Source: Streptomyces sp. NRRL S-337 | Lineage (GTDB): Bacteria; Actinomycetota; Actinomycetes; Streptomycetales; Streptomycetaceae | NCBI RefSeq assembly: GCF_000720175.1 | Contig: NZ_JOIX01000073.1 | Coordinates: 1-51,421 of the forward strand | Reading direction: 5' to 3' | DNA: 51,421 nucleotides | In this document: positions 1 to 9,365 of the stretch, piece after piece | Numbering within the stretch: position 1 is the first letter of the stretch | How the letters are laid out: every line of letters starts with the position of its first letter | Notes under the pieces: model-generated | Databases searched by the model: none | Seen by the model: only the letters and a program-made list of their open reading frames with translations | What the model was told of the DNA's origin: nothing | Made by a program: the position numbers and the translations under genes

Positions 1-93
1 TGGTCACACTTCCGCAGACGCAGCCAAGCCCGAGCCCGCCACTGCCACTACCAACGCCGAGGCCACAACCCCCACATGCGGTTGCAGTACTAG
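1..93 (+). CDS. C-terminal end of an unidentified protein (partial)
   Basis: An open frame enters from the left edge and stops at the TAG at 91-93, giving 30 residues rich in Arg and His (it ends RRGHNPHMRLQY). The basic Arg/His/Tyr-rich tail resembles the C-termini of some actinobacterial transposases, but this is only an impression and the fragment is too short to assign. A second frame is also open here, so even the coding status is uncertain. The next gene on the right is on the opposite strand. Confidence 0.3.
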   Translation, partial: WSHFRRRSQARARHCHYQRRGHNPHMRLQY

Positions 94-126
94 GGGGCGT
101 TCGAACGGATCCCGTAGGGGACGCGA

Positions 127-143
127 GGCCCCCCTGCGGGGCC
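127..143. terminator. Short GC-rich hairpin downstream of the DUF397 operon
   Basis: Six-base arms GGCCCC (127-132) and GGGGCC (138-143) flank a 5-nt loop. It lies about 70 bp beyond the stop of the last minus-strand gene of the XRE/DUF397 module. There is no T-tract, so a terminator role is only a guess. Confidence 0.25.
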
Positions 144-210
144 ACAACGAGGCGGGGGCGGGCGATATTCCCATGGCCCGCGGCGTGTGGCCGCCGCCCA
201 CCCCGACGTC

Positions 211-438
211 TCAACTGCCCTGCAACGCCGCATCCTTGACGGCACAGACGAAGGACGACCAGGCCGCGGCGGGAAAGATGATCGCCGGGCCGTGCGGGTC
301 CTTGGAGTCGCGAACGGGGACGATGCCAGGGAGGCCGTCGACCACCTCGACGCAGTCCCCGCCATCGCCGTTGGTGTAACTGCTCTTGCGCCAGACAGCG
401 GCGCTCAAGTCAATCCGGCTGCTTGCCATTGCGTTCAC
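211..438 (-). CDS. DUF397 domain protein (distal copy)
   Basis: The 75-residue product has the DUF397 signature: WRKSSYTNGDGGDCVEV near residues 16-32, then an RDSKDPHGP segment and an FPAAAWSSFV segment. DUF397 proteins are small actinobacterial partners of XRE-type regulators carrying DUF5753, as at the S. coelicolor whiJ locus, where the small protein modulates the DNA-binding partner. Here it is the last gene of a three-gene minus-strand unit, separated from the preceding DUF397 stop by only a base or so, so the two are probably translationally coupled. It is a complete DUF397 domain of normal length. Its partner is most likely the regulator at 651-1505. Confidence 0.85.
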   Translation of the reverse strand: MNAMASSRIDLSAAVWRKSSYTNGDGGDCVEVVDGLPGIVPVRDSKDPHGPAIIFPAAAWSSFVCAVKDAALQGS

Positions 439-439
439 C

Positions 440-640
440 TCAGCTGACGAAGTGGTCGAACTCGCCGTTCTTCACGCCGAGGATGAAGGCGGCGAGTTTC
501 TCCGGCGTGGTTCTGACGACCACTTGGGGGTCGTCGCTTTCGCGTATGAGTATTTCTCCGGCAACCCTGGCCGTTTCGAGGCACTGTTCACTGTTGCCGC
601 TGGAGAAGCTCGACTTCTGCCACTTGATTTCTCTACTCAT
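440..640 (-). CDS. DUF397 domain protein (proximal copy)
   Basis: A 66-residue DUF397 protein (KWQKSSFSSGNSEQCLETA near the N-terminus, then IRESDDPQVVV and FILGVKNGEFD). I chose the ATG at 638-640 rather than the upstream in-frame start at 832, because the longer version would overlap the whole 3-prime end of the regulator gene and its extra residues look like out-of-frame sequence. It sits 10 bp after the stop of the XRE regulator and directly before the second DUF397 gene. The two copies are clearly diverged rather than a recent duplication, which leaves open whether one or both bind the regulator. Confidence 0.85.
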   Translation of the reverse strand: MSREIKWQKSSFSSGNSEQCLETARVAGEILIRESDDPQVVVRTTPEKLAAFILGVKNGEFDHFVS

Positions 641-650
641 GCCTTGGCTC

Positions 651-1505
651 TCACAGTTCCCTTGCGACGTGACGGATAACACTTCGCGACTCTTCGGGCG
701 TGAGTGCCGCCTGCTCCGCGACGCCGAGCAGTGTGCGATAGCGGTCCAGATCAGCGGCTGCATCCAAGTAGCGGCCACCCAACGGGGTATCGATGTGGGC
801 GGTGTCGAGCTGTGGGACGACGCCGCTCGCATACATCACCGTCTGCGTCACGTCGATGAAGTCCTCGCTTGTGAAGGGGATGACCCGGAGAATCAGGCCC
901 GGTCGCTCGGACATGGACAAGAGGTGTTCGAGCTGTCTGCGCGCAACTTTTCGGCCGCCTACGCGCATGCGCAGCGCTGCCTCATGAACGATGGCCTCGA
1001 AATTGGGTGGTTCATCTCGTTCCAAGATGTCGCGCCGCTTCATGCGATGCTCGACCCGGGCCTTTAGCTCGTGGTCGGGAAGCCGTGGAATCGCGCTGGC
1101 AAAGAGGGCGTGTGCGTATTCCTCGGTCTGGAGAATGCCGGGAAACGTGACGGGCTGTAGGCATCGCAGGCCGACGGCGTGGTGTTCAAGCTCCGCGATG
1201 TCGAGGAATCCGGGAGCGAGGATGCCACGATAGCCGTCCCACCAGTGCTGGCCGCGATGCTCGCGTGCCATGGCGCACAGCGCTTCGACGAGGGCCTCAT
1301 TGTCGCAGGCGTAGAAGACGGCGAGCCGGCGGATGCGGTCTTCGCTGACTCCGACGCGACCCGCCTCGATGTGACTGATCTTGGCTTGGTCTGTCGAAAT
1401 CATCGCTGCCGCCTCTCGGGCGGTCTTGCCTGCGCGTTCACGCAACTTGCGCAGCTCGCCCCCGAGTCGGGCTTGGCGGGCCGTTGGATTGTCCCTCGGC
1501 GGCAT
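651..1505 (-). CDS. XRE-family regulator with DUF5753 domain
   Basis: The 284-residue protein has an N-terminal helix-turn-helix of the XRE type (about residues 13-67, including REAAAMISTDQAKISHIEAGR). A DUF5753 region follows from about residue 95 to 270 (PVTFPGILQTEEYAHAL, then VLLRVIPF-like and HIDTPLGG segments). This is the standard architecture of the WhiJ-like regulators that are abundant in Streptomyces and occur with DUF397 partners. It is the first gene of a minus-strand unit with two DUF397 genes (gap of 10 bp). A perfect inverted repeat at 1594-1609 lies 89 bp upstream of the start and may be its operator. Its targets and signal are unknown. Confidence 0.92.
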   Translation of the reverse strand: MPPRDNPTARQARLGGELRKLRERAGKTAREAAAMISTDQAKISHIEAGRVGVSEDRIRRLAVFYACDNEALVEALCAMAREHRGQHWWDGYRGILAPGFLDIAELEHHAVGLRCLQPVTFPGILQTEEYAHALFASAIPRLPDHELKARVEHRMKRRDILERDEPPNFEAIVHEAALRMRVGGRKVARRQLEHLLSMSERPGLILRVIPFTSEDFIDVTQTVMYASGVVPQLDTAHIDTPLGGRYLDAAADLDRYRTLLGVAEQAALTPEESRSVIRHVAREL

Positions 1506-1593
1506 GTCACCTTCCCCTGTCCGCGCACAGTGTCGCGCCTAACGGTGCCACGGTCCACCCAACCTGGTTAACCCTGAGCGGCAACCTTGCCCC

Positions 1594-1609
1594 GGGGCAT
1601 GTATGCCCC
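1594..1609. promoter_or_regulatory. Perfect palindrome, candidate XRE operator
   Basis: GGGGCAT-GT-ATGCCCC has 7-bp arms and a 2-bp spacer. It lies in the 233-bp divergent gap between the XRE regulator (start at 1505) and the small plus-strand genes (start at 1739), where a site could serve both promoters. Assignment to the adjacent regulator is inference. Confidence 0.45.
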
Positions 1610-1738
1610 CTACGGTCCAGGTAGTGCCGCGCAGCACGCCGTAACCCATGAAGTCCCGCCATCTGCATGCCCGTTGGGCCGTCCTAGGGGTGGCCCGGGC
1701 ATCAGTGCGGAACGCAGCGCACAGGAAGGTGTAGCCCT

Positions 1739-1954
1739 ATGCCCACCCACCACCCCACCCCCGACGACGTGCACGACAGTGCCGAGGAGCTGCGTACCGC
1801 GCTCAAGGACAACGGCATCACGCTGCCCTCGCTCGGTGTCGATCTGCCAGGCTTCGCGGGCAGTTACGCCGTCCCGCTCGTCGCCCTCGGTAACTGCAAC
1901 GCGGACACCGCCCGCAAGCTCGCCGAGGTTCTCCGCAGGGCGGCCGTGCGGTGA
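1739..1954 (+). CDS. Small hypothetical protein, 71 residues
   Basis: This reads MPTHHPTPDDVHDSAEELRTALKDNGITLPSLGVDLPGFAGSYAVPL and so on, ending ARKLAEVLRRAAVR. An AGGAAGG ribosome binding site lies about 9 nt before the ATG at 1739, and the coding bias is normal. It overlaps the next gene by four bases (GTGA), so the two are translationally coupled. I know no function; similar small proteins occur beside XRE/DUF397 modules in Streptomyces. The LPGFAGSYAVPLVALGNC stretch is moderately hydrophobic but too short to be a membrane segment with confidence. It is divergent from the XRE regulator and could be one of its targets. Confidence 0.7.
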   Translation: MPTHHPTPDDVHDSAEELRTALKDNGITLPSLGVDLPGFAGSYAVPLVALGNCNADTARKLAEVLRRAAVR

Positions 1955-2307
1955 ACGGCACGCCGGGAGTTGTCCGAACGATGCTTGAAGCGCTGCTGAG
2001 TTGGTTACTTCCGGGGCGGGGTGGTCATCGGGGGAGCAGCGGTACCGGCGCCCTTTGCGGCACGGCCATCGCGACCGCCACCGCCGCCCCGATGGCGGCT
2101 CGGGCGCCGCGTCGGCTGGTGCATGTCCGCCGGGTGCCGCCCGGCCTGCTCCTGCTGTGCGGGGAGGACAGCCGCCTCGTCCGGCCGTACGTGGGCACGC
2201 AGGAGCCGTGGCAGAGCCCGTCGGCCCAGGACGTCAGGCGCCGGGAGCTGGCGGAGCGGGTGCGGATGCTCAACGCATGGTCGTCCGGTGGGTGCGGGCG
2301 GGGGTGA
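1951..2307 (+). CDS. Hypothetical protein coupled to the upstream small gene
   Basis: It starts at the GTG at 1951, inside the stop of the previous gene (GTGA overlap). The 118-residue product is Ala/Arg-rich with no domain I recognise. The central part (RAPRRLVHVRRVPPGLLLLCGEDSRLVRPYV) looks like the best conserved portion of comparable small Streptomyces proteins. The N-terminal 30 residues are low-complexity and less convincing. The gene ends 22 bp before the convergent hydrolase gene. It may form an operon with 1739-1954 under the divergent promoter shared with the XRE regulator. Confidence 0.6.
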   Translation: MNGTPGVVRTMLEALLSWLLPGRGGHRGSSGTGALCGTAIATATAAPMAARAPRRLVHVRRVPPGLLLLCGEDSRLVRPYVGTQEPWQSPSAQDVRRRELAERVRMLNAWSSGGCGRG

Positions 2308-2328
2308 CCCGGGGGCGTGCCGGGAGCG

Positions 2329-3108
2329 TTAAGAGTGTTCCGCGCCCGCCGCGCCCCCCGCCGCCGCCAGTACCCCCGCCACCAGCCGTCCCGCCGCCAC
2401 CGCGGCCCCGTCGCTGGTCGGGATGCAGCGGTCCGTCGTCGGGTCGTAGGCAGTCATGATCACGCCGGCGTGGTCGGTGTCCGGCTCCTGCAGCGTCACC
2501 GGGCGTCCCCCGGCGCGCAGCGCGTCGGCCAGGTCGTGGGAGTACCGGGGCGGCACGATCGGGTCGCGGCTGCCGTGGACGAGGTGAACCGGGACGGCCG
2601 GGTCGCGGCTCTCGGCAAGATCGGCGAGCGGGGCGGTGCCGGTGGTGCGTGCCGGCAGGTCGTAGCGGCCGGCGATCCCCGCCACCGCGGTCGGTCGCCA
2701 CCCGTCCGCCGTCAGCTCGGGCCGCAGCGCCACGCCCAGCGCCGCCCCGGCCCCCGCGGACCAGCCGGCCAGGACCACCGACTCCCCGTCGCCGCCCAGC
2801 CCGGCGGCCTCCTTGCGGGTGAAGGCCAGCGACGCGAGCAGCTGCGACCGGCCGCCGTCCGCCGCGTCCGAGCGCCAGTCCGGGACCAGGACCAGCAGCC
2901 CGCGGGCCGCGGCGGTACGGGCCAGCGGGGCGAGGACGTCCCGCTCGTCCGGGCCGATGCCGTGCCAGAGCAGGACGGTGGGCAGCGGTCCGGCCGCCTC
3001 CGCGGGGCGGTAGAGGTCCAGCTGTTTGCCGCCCGGGCCGTAGAGCAGCCCGATTTCCGTTTCCACTGTCGTGCCCGCGCCGGATGTCCCGGAGTTGCCG
3101 GAAGTCAT
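2329..3108 (-). CDS. Alpha/beta hydrolase family protein
   Basis: The roughly 259-residue protein has the alpha/beta-hydrolase pattern: an oxyanion segment LWHGIGPDE, a nucleophile elbow GWSAG, a late acidic loop HGSRDPIVPP and a C-terminal His in PDTDHAGV. The probable catalytic triad is therefore Ser-Asp-His. It most resembles dienelactone-hydrolase or BAAT-like small esterases, and the substrate cannot be inferred. I chose the ATG at 3106-3108; in-frame GTG and TTG codons lie 9 and 18 bases upstream, and none has a strong ribosome binding site. No signal peptide is visible, so it is probably cytosolic. It is divergent from the ABC-F gene and convergent with 1951-2307. Confidence 0.8.
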   Translation of the reverse strand: MTSGNSGTSGAGTTVETEIGLLYGPGGKQLDLYRPAEAAGPLPTVLLWHGIGPDERDVLAPLARTAAARGLLVLVPDWRSDAADGGRSQLLASLAFTRKEAAGLGGDGESVVLAGWSAGAGAALGVALRPELTADGWRPTAVAGIAGRYDLPARTTGTAPLADLAESRDPAVPVHLVHGSRDPIVPPRYSHDLADALRAGGRPVTLQEPDTDHAGVIMTAYDPTTDRCIPTSDGAAVAAGRLVAGVLAAAGGAAGAEHS

Positions 3109-3234
3109 GGTGATCACGCTATCCAACCCGGCCGCGGCCCCTCAGCCGCTTTCCCCGTCGGGGTGCTTCCGGAGGCCGACTACGCTGGGAAGGTCGATCG
3201 ATGTGAAGCGCATCGTGTGAAGCGCAGGAGTGAG

Positions 3235-5034
<1,800 letters not shown>

Positions 5035-5046
5035 GGGCGGGCCGGC

Positions 5047-5069
5047 GCGGTGGGCCGTCGGCCCACCGC
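5047..5069. terminator. Bidirectional terminator hairpin
   Basis: Ten-base perfect arms (5047-5056 and 5060-5069, GCGGTGGGCC/GGCCCACCGC) with a 3-nt loop. It lies in the 43-bp gap between two convergent genes, so it can serve both strands. It lacks a T-tract, as is common in Streptomyces. Confidence 0.65.
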
Positions 5070-5077
5070 CCCGGGCC

Positions 5078-5992
5078 TTAGCCCAACGGCTTGCGGACCT
5101 CGCTGCGGATCTTTCCCGCCTGGTCCGCGAACTTCTGCAGGTCGATGGACTGGGGATCCTTCGACAGCTCCGCGGCATCGGTCTGGGCGACGTTCATGGA
5201 CGTGCTGGAGTCGGCCCCTATGCAGAACGTCAGCGTGACCTTCTGCCCCATCTCCGTGCGCACGTCCACGCCGCAGGTCAGCGGGTCCCCGCCGCCGCTC
5301 GGCGTGAACTTCTTCTCCGCCACCGCGACGACCGTCTTCCCGTCGCGCGTCATCCCCTGGATGGCGTGCTCGACGCTGGTCTCCGGGTCGTCTATGGAGC
5401 CGTACATCCCCAGCATCACCATCGACTTGGTCCCGCTGGCGTACTGCCCGCCGACCGTCCGTATGCCGTGCTCGTTGGCCCCGTCGTGCGGCACCGCGCT
5501 GTCGGCCTGCTGGGAGATGTCCTTGGCGAGCTTGTACTCCCCGCCCGCCAGCGTCTGCGGCACCGTGATCCGGTACTTCGGCCCGCCGGAACCGCCCGAG
5601 CCGCCCCCGCGGAGCGCCACGGTCGACGCGATGCTCCCGACCACCAGCACACCGACGATCGCGCCGATGATCCCCCATACCTTTCCGCTCTTGCTGCGCG
5701 GCGGGACCGGCGGCGGCACCATTCCGGGCCCGCCGTAACCGGGGTGGCCCTGCGGCGGCATCCCGTAAGGAGGCTGCGGCGGCGCTCCGTAGGGCGCCTG
5801 CGGGGGTGCGTCGTAGGGCCCCTGCGGTGCGTACGGCCCCGGGGGCGGCGGTATCTGACCGCCCGGAACCTGACCGCCCGGCACCTGGCCACCCGGTCCC
5901 TGCTGCGGATATCCGCCGGGCGGGCCGGCCGGCGGCATCCCGTAACCCGGCGCGCCCCCGAAGCCGTTGTGCGGCTGCTGCGGTGTACTCAT
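5078..5992 (-). CDS. Proline-rich, single-pass membrane protein
   Basis: A 304-residue protein. The first 110 residues are Gly/Pro/Gln-rich and repetitive (GGQVPGGQVPGGQIPP, then PYDAPPQAPYGAPPQPPYGM). One transmembrane helix follows (about 118-140, VWGIIGAIVGVLVVGSIAST), then an extracytoplasmic domain of about 165 residues with two Cys (DPLTCGV and VTLTFCIG) that could form a disulfide. This topology, a disordered cytosolic N-terminus plus a secreted C-terminus, is common among uncharacterised Streptomyces proteins. The start at 5992 (MSTPQQPHNGF) is preceded by GGAAGG; the upstream in-frame extension is Arg/Pro noise. Function is unknown. It is divergent from the atypical LuxR regulator at 6319. 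Confidence 0.85.
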   Translation of the reverse strand: MSTPQQPHNGFGGAPGYGMPPAGPPGGYPQQGPGGQVPGGQVPGGQIPPPPGPYAPQGPYDAPPQAPYGAPPQPPYGMPPQGHPGYGGPGMVPPPVPPRSKSGKVWGIIGAIVGVLVVGSIASTVALRGGGSGGSGGPKYRITVPQTLAGGEYKLAKDISQQADSAVPHDGANEHGIRTVGGQYASGTKSMVMLGMYGSIDDPETSVEHAIQGMTRDGKTVVAVAEKKFTPSGGGDPLTCGVDVRTEMGQKVTLTFCIGADSSTSMNVAQTDAAELSKDPQSIDLQKFADQAGKIRSEVRKPLG

Positions 5993-6318
5993 GGCCTTCC
6001 TTCGCTCACGTCTCGCCCCACCCCGGCATCGAACCGCGCCGTGTGCACCGCATGGAGCCGGTCGCCCCGTCCCCCGCCTGCTGTCGTCAACTGTGGCACA
6101 CGGCACCGACACCGGCCCCGGGGCGTTCCCCGCGCAGGCCGGGCCACGGCGGAGCGTCTCGTTCCGGCGGCAATCGGCCCCGAATGGCCGGGATTCCAGC
6201 ATTCCGGGGGGCTTCTGCCCGGTAGGGGGCGCGCGTCGGCAGTCGAGCGTGTAGCTTCCCGGGGACGAACGGCCCGGCCGGGGCGCGCCGGGGCCGCGCG
6301 GAGGGAGGGGGTTGCTCT
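5993..6318. other. 326-bp divergent intergenic region with an inverted repeat
   Basis: This holds the promoters for the membrane protein (minus) and the LuxR-type regulator (plus). The clearest structure is an inverted repeat at 6178-6209, CCCCGAATG and CATTCCGGGG, with a one-base offset and a 13-nt spacer. It would suit an operator for the adjacent regulator. No gene is evident in any frame. Confidence 0.4.
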
Positions 6319-7080
6319 ATGGGCGTGCGGCTCATGGTGGTCGACGATCACCGGCTGCTCGCGGAGGCACTCGCCTCGGCGCTGAAACTGCGCGGGCACC
6401 GGGTGCTGGCGGCCGCCGCGCCGAGTGCCGGGGCCGCGGAGCTGGTGGTGAGCCGGGCGCCCGAGGTGTGCCTGCTGGGGACCGCGGCGCCCGCCCAGCC
6501 GGGCACCTTCGACCCGGTCGTACGGATCAAGAAGGAGCGGCCGCAGGTGGCGGTGGTGGTGCTCGGTCCGGTGCCCAGCCCGCGCGGGATCGCCGCCGCG
6601 TTCGCGGCCGGGGCGTCCGGGTACGTCCGCAACGACGAGCGGATCGAGGGCGTCGAACGGGCCATGATGAAGGCCCGGGCGGGGGAGTCGGCGGTCTCGC
6701 CGCAGCTGCTCCAGCAGGCGTTCGAGGAGCTGCTGCACCCGGCGGCACAGCCGGACGACGAGGGCGCGCGGCTGCTGGAACTGCTCACCCCGCGCGAGGT
6801 CGAGGTCCTGATGCGGGTCGCGGACGGCGAGGACACCCGGCTGATCGCGGCCGGGATGGACATCGCGCCGAGCACCGCGCGCACGCATGTGCAGCGGGTG
6901 CTGATGAAGCTGGAGGTCGGTTCCCGGCTGGAGGCGGCCGCGCTGGCGGCGCGCACCGGGCTGCTGGACCGGGCGGGCCGCGGGCGGCCGGCACGGACGA
7001 CGACGGCGGCGGAGACGGCGGCGGAGACGGAGACGGGGACGGGGACGGGGACGGACGAGCCGTCCCCGTCGCAGGGATAG
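6319..7080 (+). CDS. Orphan LuxR-type regulator with degenerate receiver
   Basis: A 253-residue protein with a receiver-like domain (residues 3-125) and a C-terminal LuxR/FixJ helix-turn-helix (about 155-215, LTPREVEVLMRVADGEDTRLIAAGMDIAPSTARTHVQRVLMKL). The acidic pair D9-D10 remains. The phosphoacceptor position is Gly54 (PEVCLLGTAAP) and the conserved receiver Lys is Asn105 (GASGYVRNDE), so phosphorylation-dependent control is unlikely. It is one of the atypical response regulators known from actinomycetes. The last 35 residues are Thr/Glu/Gly repeats (ETGTGTGTD) encoded by a GACGGG-type simple repeat. No sensor kinase lies next to it. The start is supported by a GGAGGGGG site. It is divergent from the proline-rich membrane protein. 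Confidence 0.88.
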   Translation: MGVRLMVVDDHRLLAEALASALKLRGHRVLAAAAPSAGAAELVVSRAPEVCLLGTAAPAQPGTFDPVVRIKKERPQVAVVVLGPVPSPRGIAAAFAAGASGYVRNDERIEGVERAMMKARAGESAVSPQLLQQAFEELLHPAAQPDDEGARLLELLTPREVEVLMRVADGEDTRLIAAGMDIAPSTARTHVQRVLMKLEVGSRLEAAALAARTGLLDRAGRGRPARTTTAAETAAETETGTGTGTDEPSPSQG

Positions 7081-7101
7081 GAACCGGGGGGCCGGCGGCG
7101 G

Positions 7102-7410
7102 TCAGCCCTCCGCGGGCCCGTCGTCGGCCGCGGCCCGGAGCTCCTCGGCCGTGGGCGGCACGGTCGGCCGCAGCTTCAGCCAGACCAGGAAGAACAGGCC
7201 GAGGACGAGCATGCCGAGGCCCGTCCAGAGGTTGATGTTGATGTCCTGGGCCTTCTTGAGGTCCGCGTCGGAGGCGGTGATTCCGGCGATCGTGACGATC
7301 ACGCCGTAGACGACGAACAGGCCGCCGATGATGCGCCGTACGTCGAAGAGCCGTGCGGCGGTCGCCGATTCGCGCTCCAGCTCCTCGACCTCGTGCTGAT
7401 AGTCACTCAT
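7102..7410 (-). CDS. Small two-pass membrane protein partnered with the symporter
   Basis: A 102-residue protein with two hydrophobic helices (about 27-46, IIGGLFVVYGVIVTIAGITA, and 60-80, LWTGLGMLVLGLFFLVWLKL) and charged ends. It lies 32 bp downstream of the sodium/solute symporter on the same strand, an arrangement I recall from many actinobacteria. It is therefore probably co-transcribed and may help the symporter fold or function, as small accessory proteins do for other SSS carriers. It has no enzymatic motif. Its stop is 21 bp from the convergent stop of the LuxR-type regulator, with no clear terminator between them. Confidence 0.85.
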   Translation of the reverse strand: MSDYQHEVEELERESATAARLFDVRRIIGGLFVVYGVIVTIAGITASDADLKKAQDININLWTGLGMLVLGLFFLVWLKLRPTVPPTAEELRAAADDGPAEG

Positions 7411-7442
7411 GGTGGGTCAACTCCGCTGTTCGGGGCCGGTGT

Positions 7443-9113
7443 TCAGAAGGAGAACGGGACGTAGCAGACGGCGGCCAGGACGACGGCGCCCCAGCCCAGC
7501 AGGGCCGGGCGGCGGTACCAGGCGTCGTCGCCCTCGGCGGGCGGTTCCTCCATGCCGGGGGACCTCGTGCCGTAGACCAGTCCGGCCAGGGACTCGGCGG
7601 ACTTGGGCTTGGTGACCATCGTGACCACGACCATCACCAGCGCGCCGACGACGAACGCGACGATCGACGAGACGAAGTTGGCGCCCTGGTCGGAGGGGAT
7701 GGTGATGATGCCCTGCTTGTAGAGGCCGAAGTAGTTGACCATGGCGGCGGCGGTGCCGGACAGCAGCCCCCAGAAGCCGGCCGCGGCGCTGGTCCGCTTC
7801 CAGAACATGCCGATGATGAACACCACGAACAGCGGGACGTTGAAGAAGGAGAACAGCGTCTGCAGGTAGTTCATGATGTTGCTGAAGGACGAGGCGATGA
7901 AGGCGGTGCCCATGCCGATCAGCACGCCGACCGCGGTGACCACCCGGCCCGTCCTGAGGTAGTACGCGTCCTCGCGGCCCTTCTTGAGGTACGCGGCCCA
8001 GATGTCGTTGGTGAAGACCGTGTTGAAGGACGACACGTTGGCGGCCATACCGGCCATGAAGGCGGCGAGCAGACCGGTGACGGCGATGCCGAGGACGCCG
8101 TTGGGCAGCAGGTCGCGCATCAGGACCGGGATCGCGTCGTTGTACTGCAGCCCGTCCTTGCTCTTGCCCAGCGTCGGCTCCATGACCAGCGCGATCAGGC
8201 CGGGCACGACCACGACCATGGGTATGAAGATCTTCGGGAAGGCGGCGATCAGCGGGGTGCGCTTGGCGGCCGAGAGGTTCTTCGCGGACAGCGCGCGCTG
8301 CACCTCGGCGAAGTTGGTGGTCCAGTAGCCGAAGCTCATCACGAAGCCGAGGCCGAGGACGATGGTCAGCCAGTTGGCGCCCAGCGGGTTGCCCTCGCCG
8401 ATGCCGGTGCCCTTCCAGGCGGTCAGGAACGCGTCGCCGTGCGAGGAGGTCAGCGAGTCGGTCAGGCCGTGCCAGCCGCCGACGCGCTTGAGGCCGACGA
8501 CGGTCAGCGGGATCAGCGCGGCGAGGATGACGAAGAACTGCAGCACCTCGTTGTAGATCGCCGAGGACAGTCCGCCGATGGTGATGTACGCGAGCACGAA
8601 GAAGCCGGCGACGACGATCGCCACCCACTGCGGCCAGCCGAGCAGCGCCTGCAGCACGATCGCCATCGCGTAGAGGTTGACGCCCGCGATGAGCACGGAC
8701 GAGACGGCGAAGATGACCGACGACAGCAGGTGCGAGGACGGGCCGAAGCGGTGCAGCAGGAATTCCGGCACCGAGCGGACCTTGGAGCCGTAGTAGAACG
8801 GCATCATCACCAGGCCGAGGAAGACCATCGCCGGGATGGCGCCGATCCAGTACCAGTGGACGGTGTAGGCGCCGTACTGCGCGCCGTTGGCGGCCATCCC
8901 GAGGATCTCGGTGGCGCCCAGGTTGGCGGCGACGAACGCCAGGCCGGTGACCCAGGCGGGCAGGGACCGCCCGGAGAGGAAGAAGTCCAGGCTCGTCCTC
9001 ACGCTGCGCTTGGCCGCGAAGCCGATGCCGAGGACGACGACGAAGTAGAGGGCCAGGATCGTGTAGTCCAGCCCGTTGGTGGGCAGCCGTAGCCCTTCGG
9101 CCAAATTGATCAT
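7443..9113 (-). CDS. Sodium:solute symporter (SSS family), probable galactose uptake
   Basis: A 556-residue, highly hydrophobic protein with about 13-14 membrane helices and SSS-family landmarks: a first helix opening LDYTILALYFVVVLGIGFAAKRS, AFVAANLGATEILGMAANGAQYG, and AYITIGGLSSAIYNEVLQFF around the fourth to fifth core helices. SSS carriers use the Na+ gradient to import sugars and other solutes. The substrate assignment to galactose rests on context, because the gene is divergent from galTEK, and this neighbour pair is conserved in Streptomyces. Expression is likely controlled from the shared 252-bp region. The small membrane protein at 7102 follows in the same unit. Full length, no anomaly. 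Confidence 0.9.
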   Translation of the reverse strand: MINLAEGLRLPTNGLDYTILALYFVVVLGIGFAAKRSVRTSLDFFLSGRSLPAWVTGLAFVAANLGATEILGMAANGAQYGAYTVHWYWIGAIPAMVFLGLVMMPFYYGSKVRSVPEFLLHRFGPSSHLLSSVIFAVSSVLIAGVNLYAMAIVLQALLGWPQWVAIVVAGFFVLAYITIGGLSSAIYNEVLQFFVILAALIPLTVVGLKRVGGWHGLTDSLTSSHGDAFLTAWKGTGIGEGNPLGANWLTIVLGLGFVMSFGYWTTNFAEVQRALSAKNLSAAKRTPLIAAFPKIFIPMVVVVPGLIALVMEPTLGKSKDGLQYNDAIPVLMRDLLPNGVLGIAVTGLLAAFMAGMAANVSSFNTVFTNDIWAAYLKKGREDAYYLRTGRVVTAVGVLIGMGTAFIASSFSNIMNYLQTLFSFFNVPLFVVFIIGMFWKRTSAAAGFWGLLSGTAAAMVNYFGLYKQGIITIPSDQGANFVSSIVAFVVGALVMVVVTMVTKPKSAESLAGLVYGTRSPGMEEPPAEGDDAWYRRPALLGWGAVVLAAVCYVPFSF

Positions 9114-9192
9114 GTCGTAGCTCGCTTCTTTGCGTGCGGGCGGTGCGGGCGGTCGGAACGCACAGAAAGCTACGCGCGGGCGGTCAGAAACT

Positions 9193-9206
9193 GAACACTT
9201 TTGTTC
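9193..9206. promoter_or_regulatory. Inverted repeat in the symporter/galT divergent region
   Basis: GAACA-CTTT-TGTTC has 5-bp arms and is followed by T-rich GTTCGTTTCAGTTG. It lies 80 bp upstream of the symporter start and 160 bp upstream of galT. The motif resembles DeoR-type sugar operators, but no DeoR gene is in the window, so the binder is unknown. Confidence 0.35.
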
Positions 9207-9304
9207 GTTTCAGTTGTTGGATCGTGATGAGGAAGGGGCATATGCCCGGTCTGGCGCCGCGCTGCCCGTGCTCCCGCGCGGTCCTGGTCCGGCGTTGACG
9301 CAAC

Positions 9305-9341
9305 TGTTTAGTTGTGCTTCATTGTGTTTGTTTGTGTTTGG
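9305..9341 (+). promoter_or_regulatory. T-rich direct repeats upstream of galT
   Basis: A run of TGTTTAG, TTGTG, TGTTTG, TTTGTG and TGTTTGG words ends 24 bp before the galT start. It is strikingly AT-rich against the background. In S. lividans the galactose-inducible galP1 promoter carries short direct repeats needed for regulation; this tract is in the corresponding place. The comparison is from memory, not alignment. Confidence 0.4.
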
Positions 9342-9365
9342 TCGGTGAGGTGAGGAGCCCCCGGG

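Noticed and set aside
7353..9092. 579-codon plus-strand frame antisense to the symporter
   Set aside because: His/Asp/Gln-rich shadow translation; the minus strand encodes a full SSS transporter.
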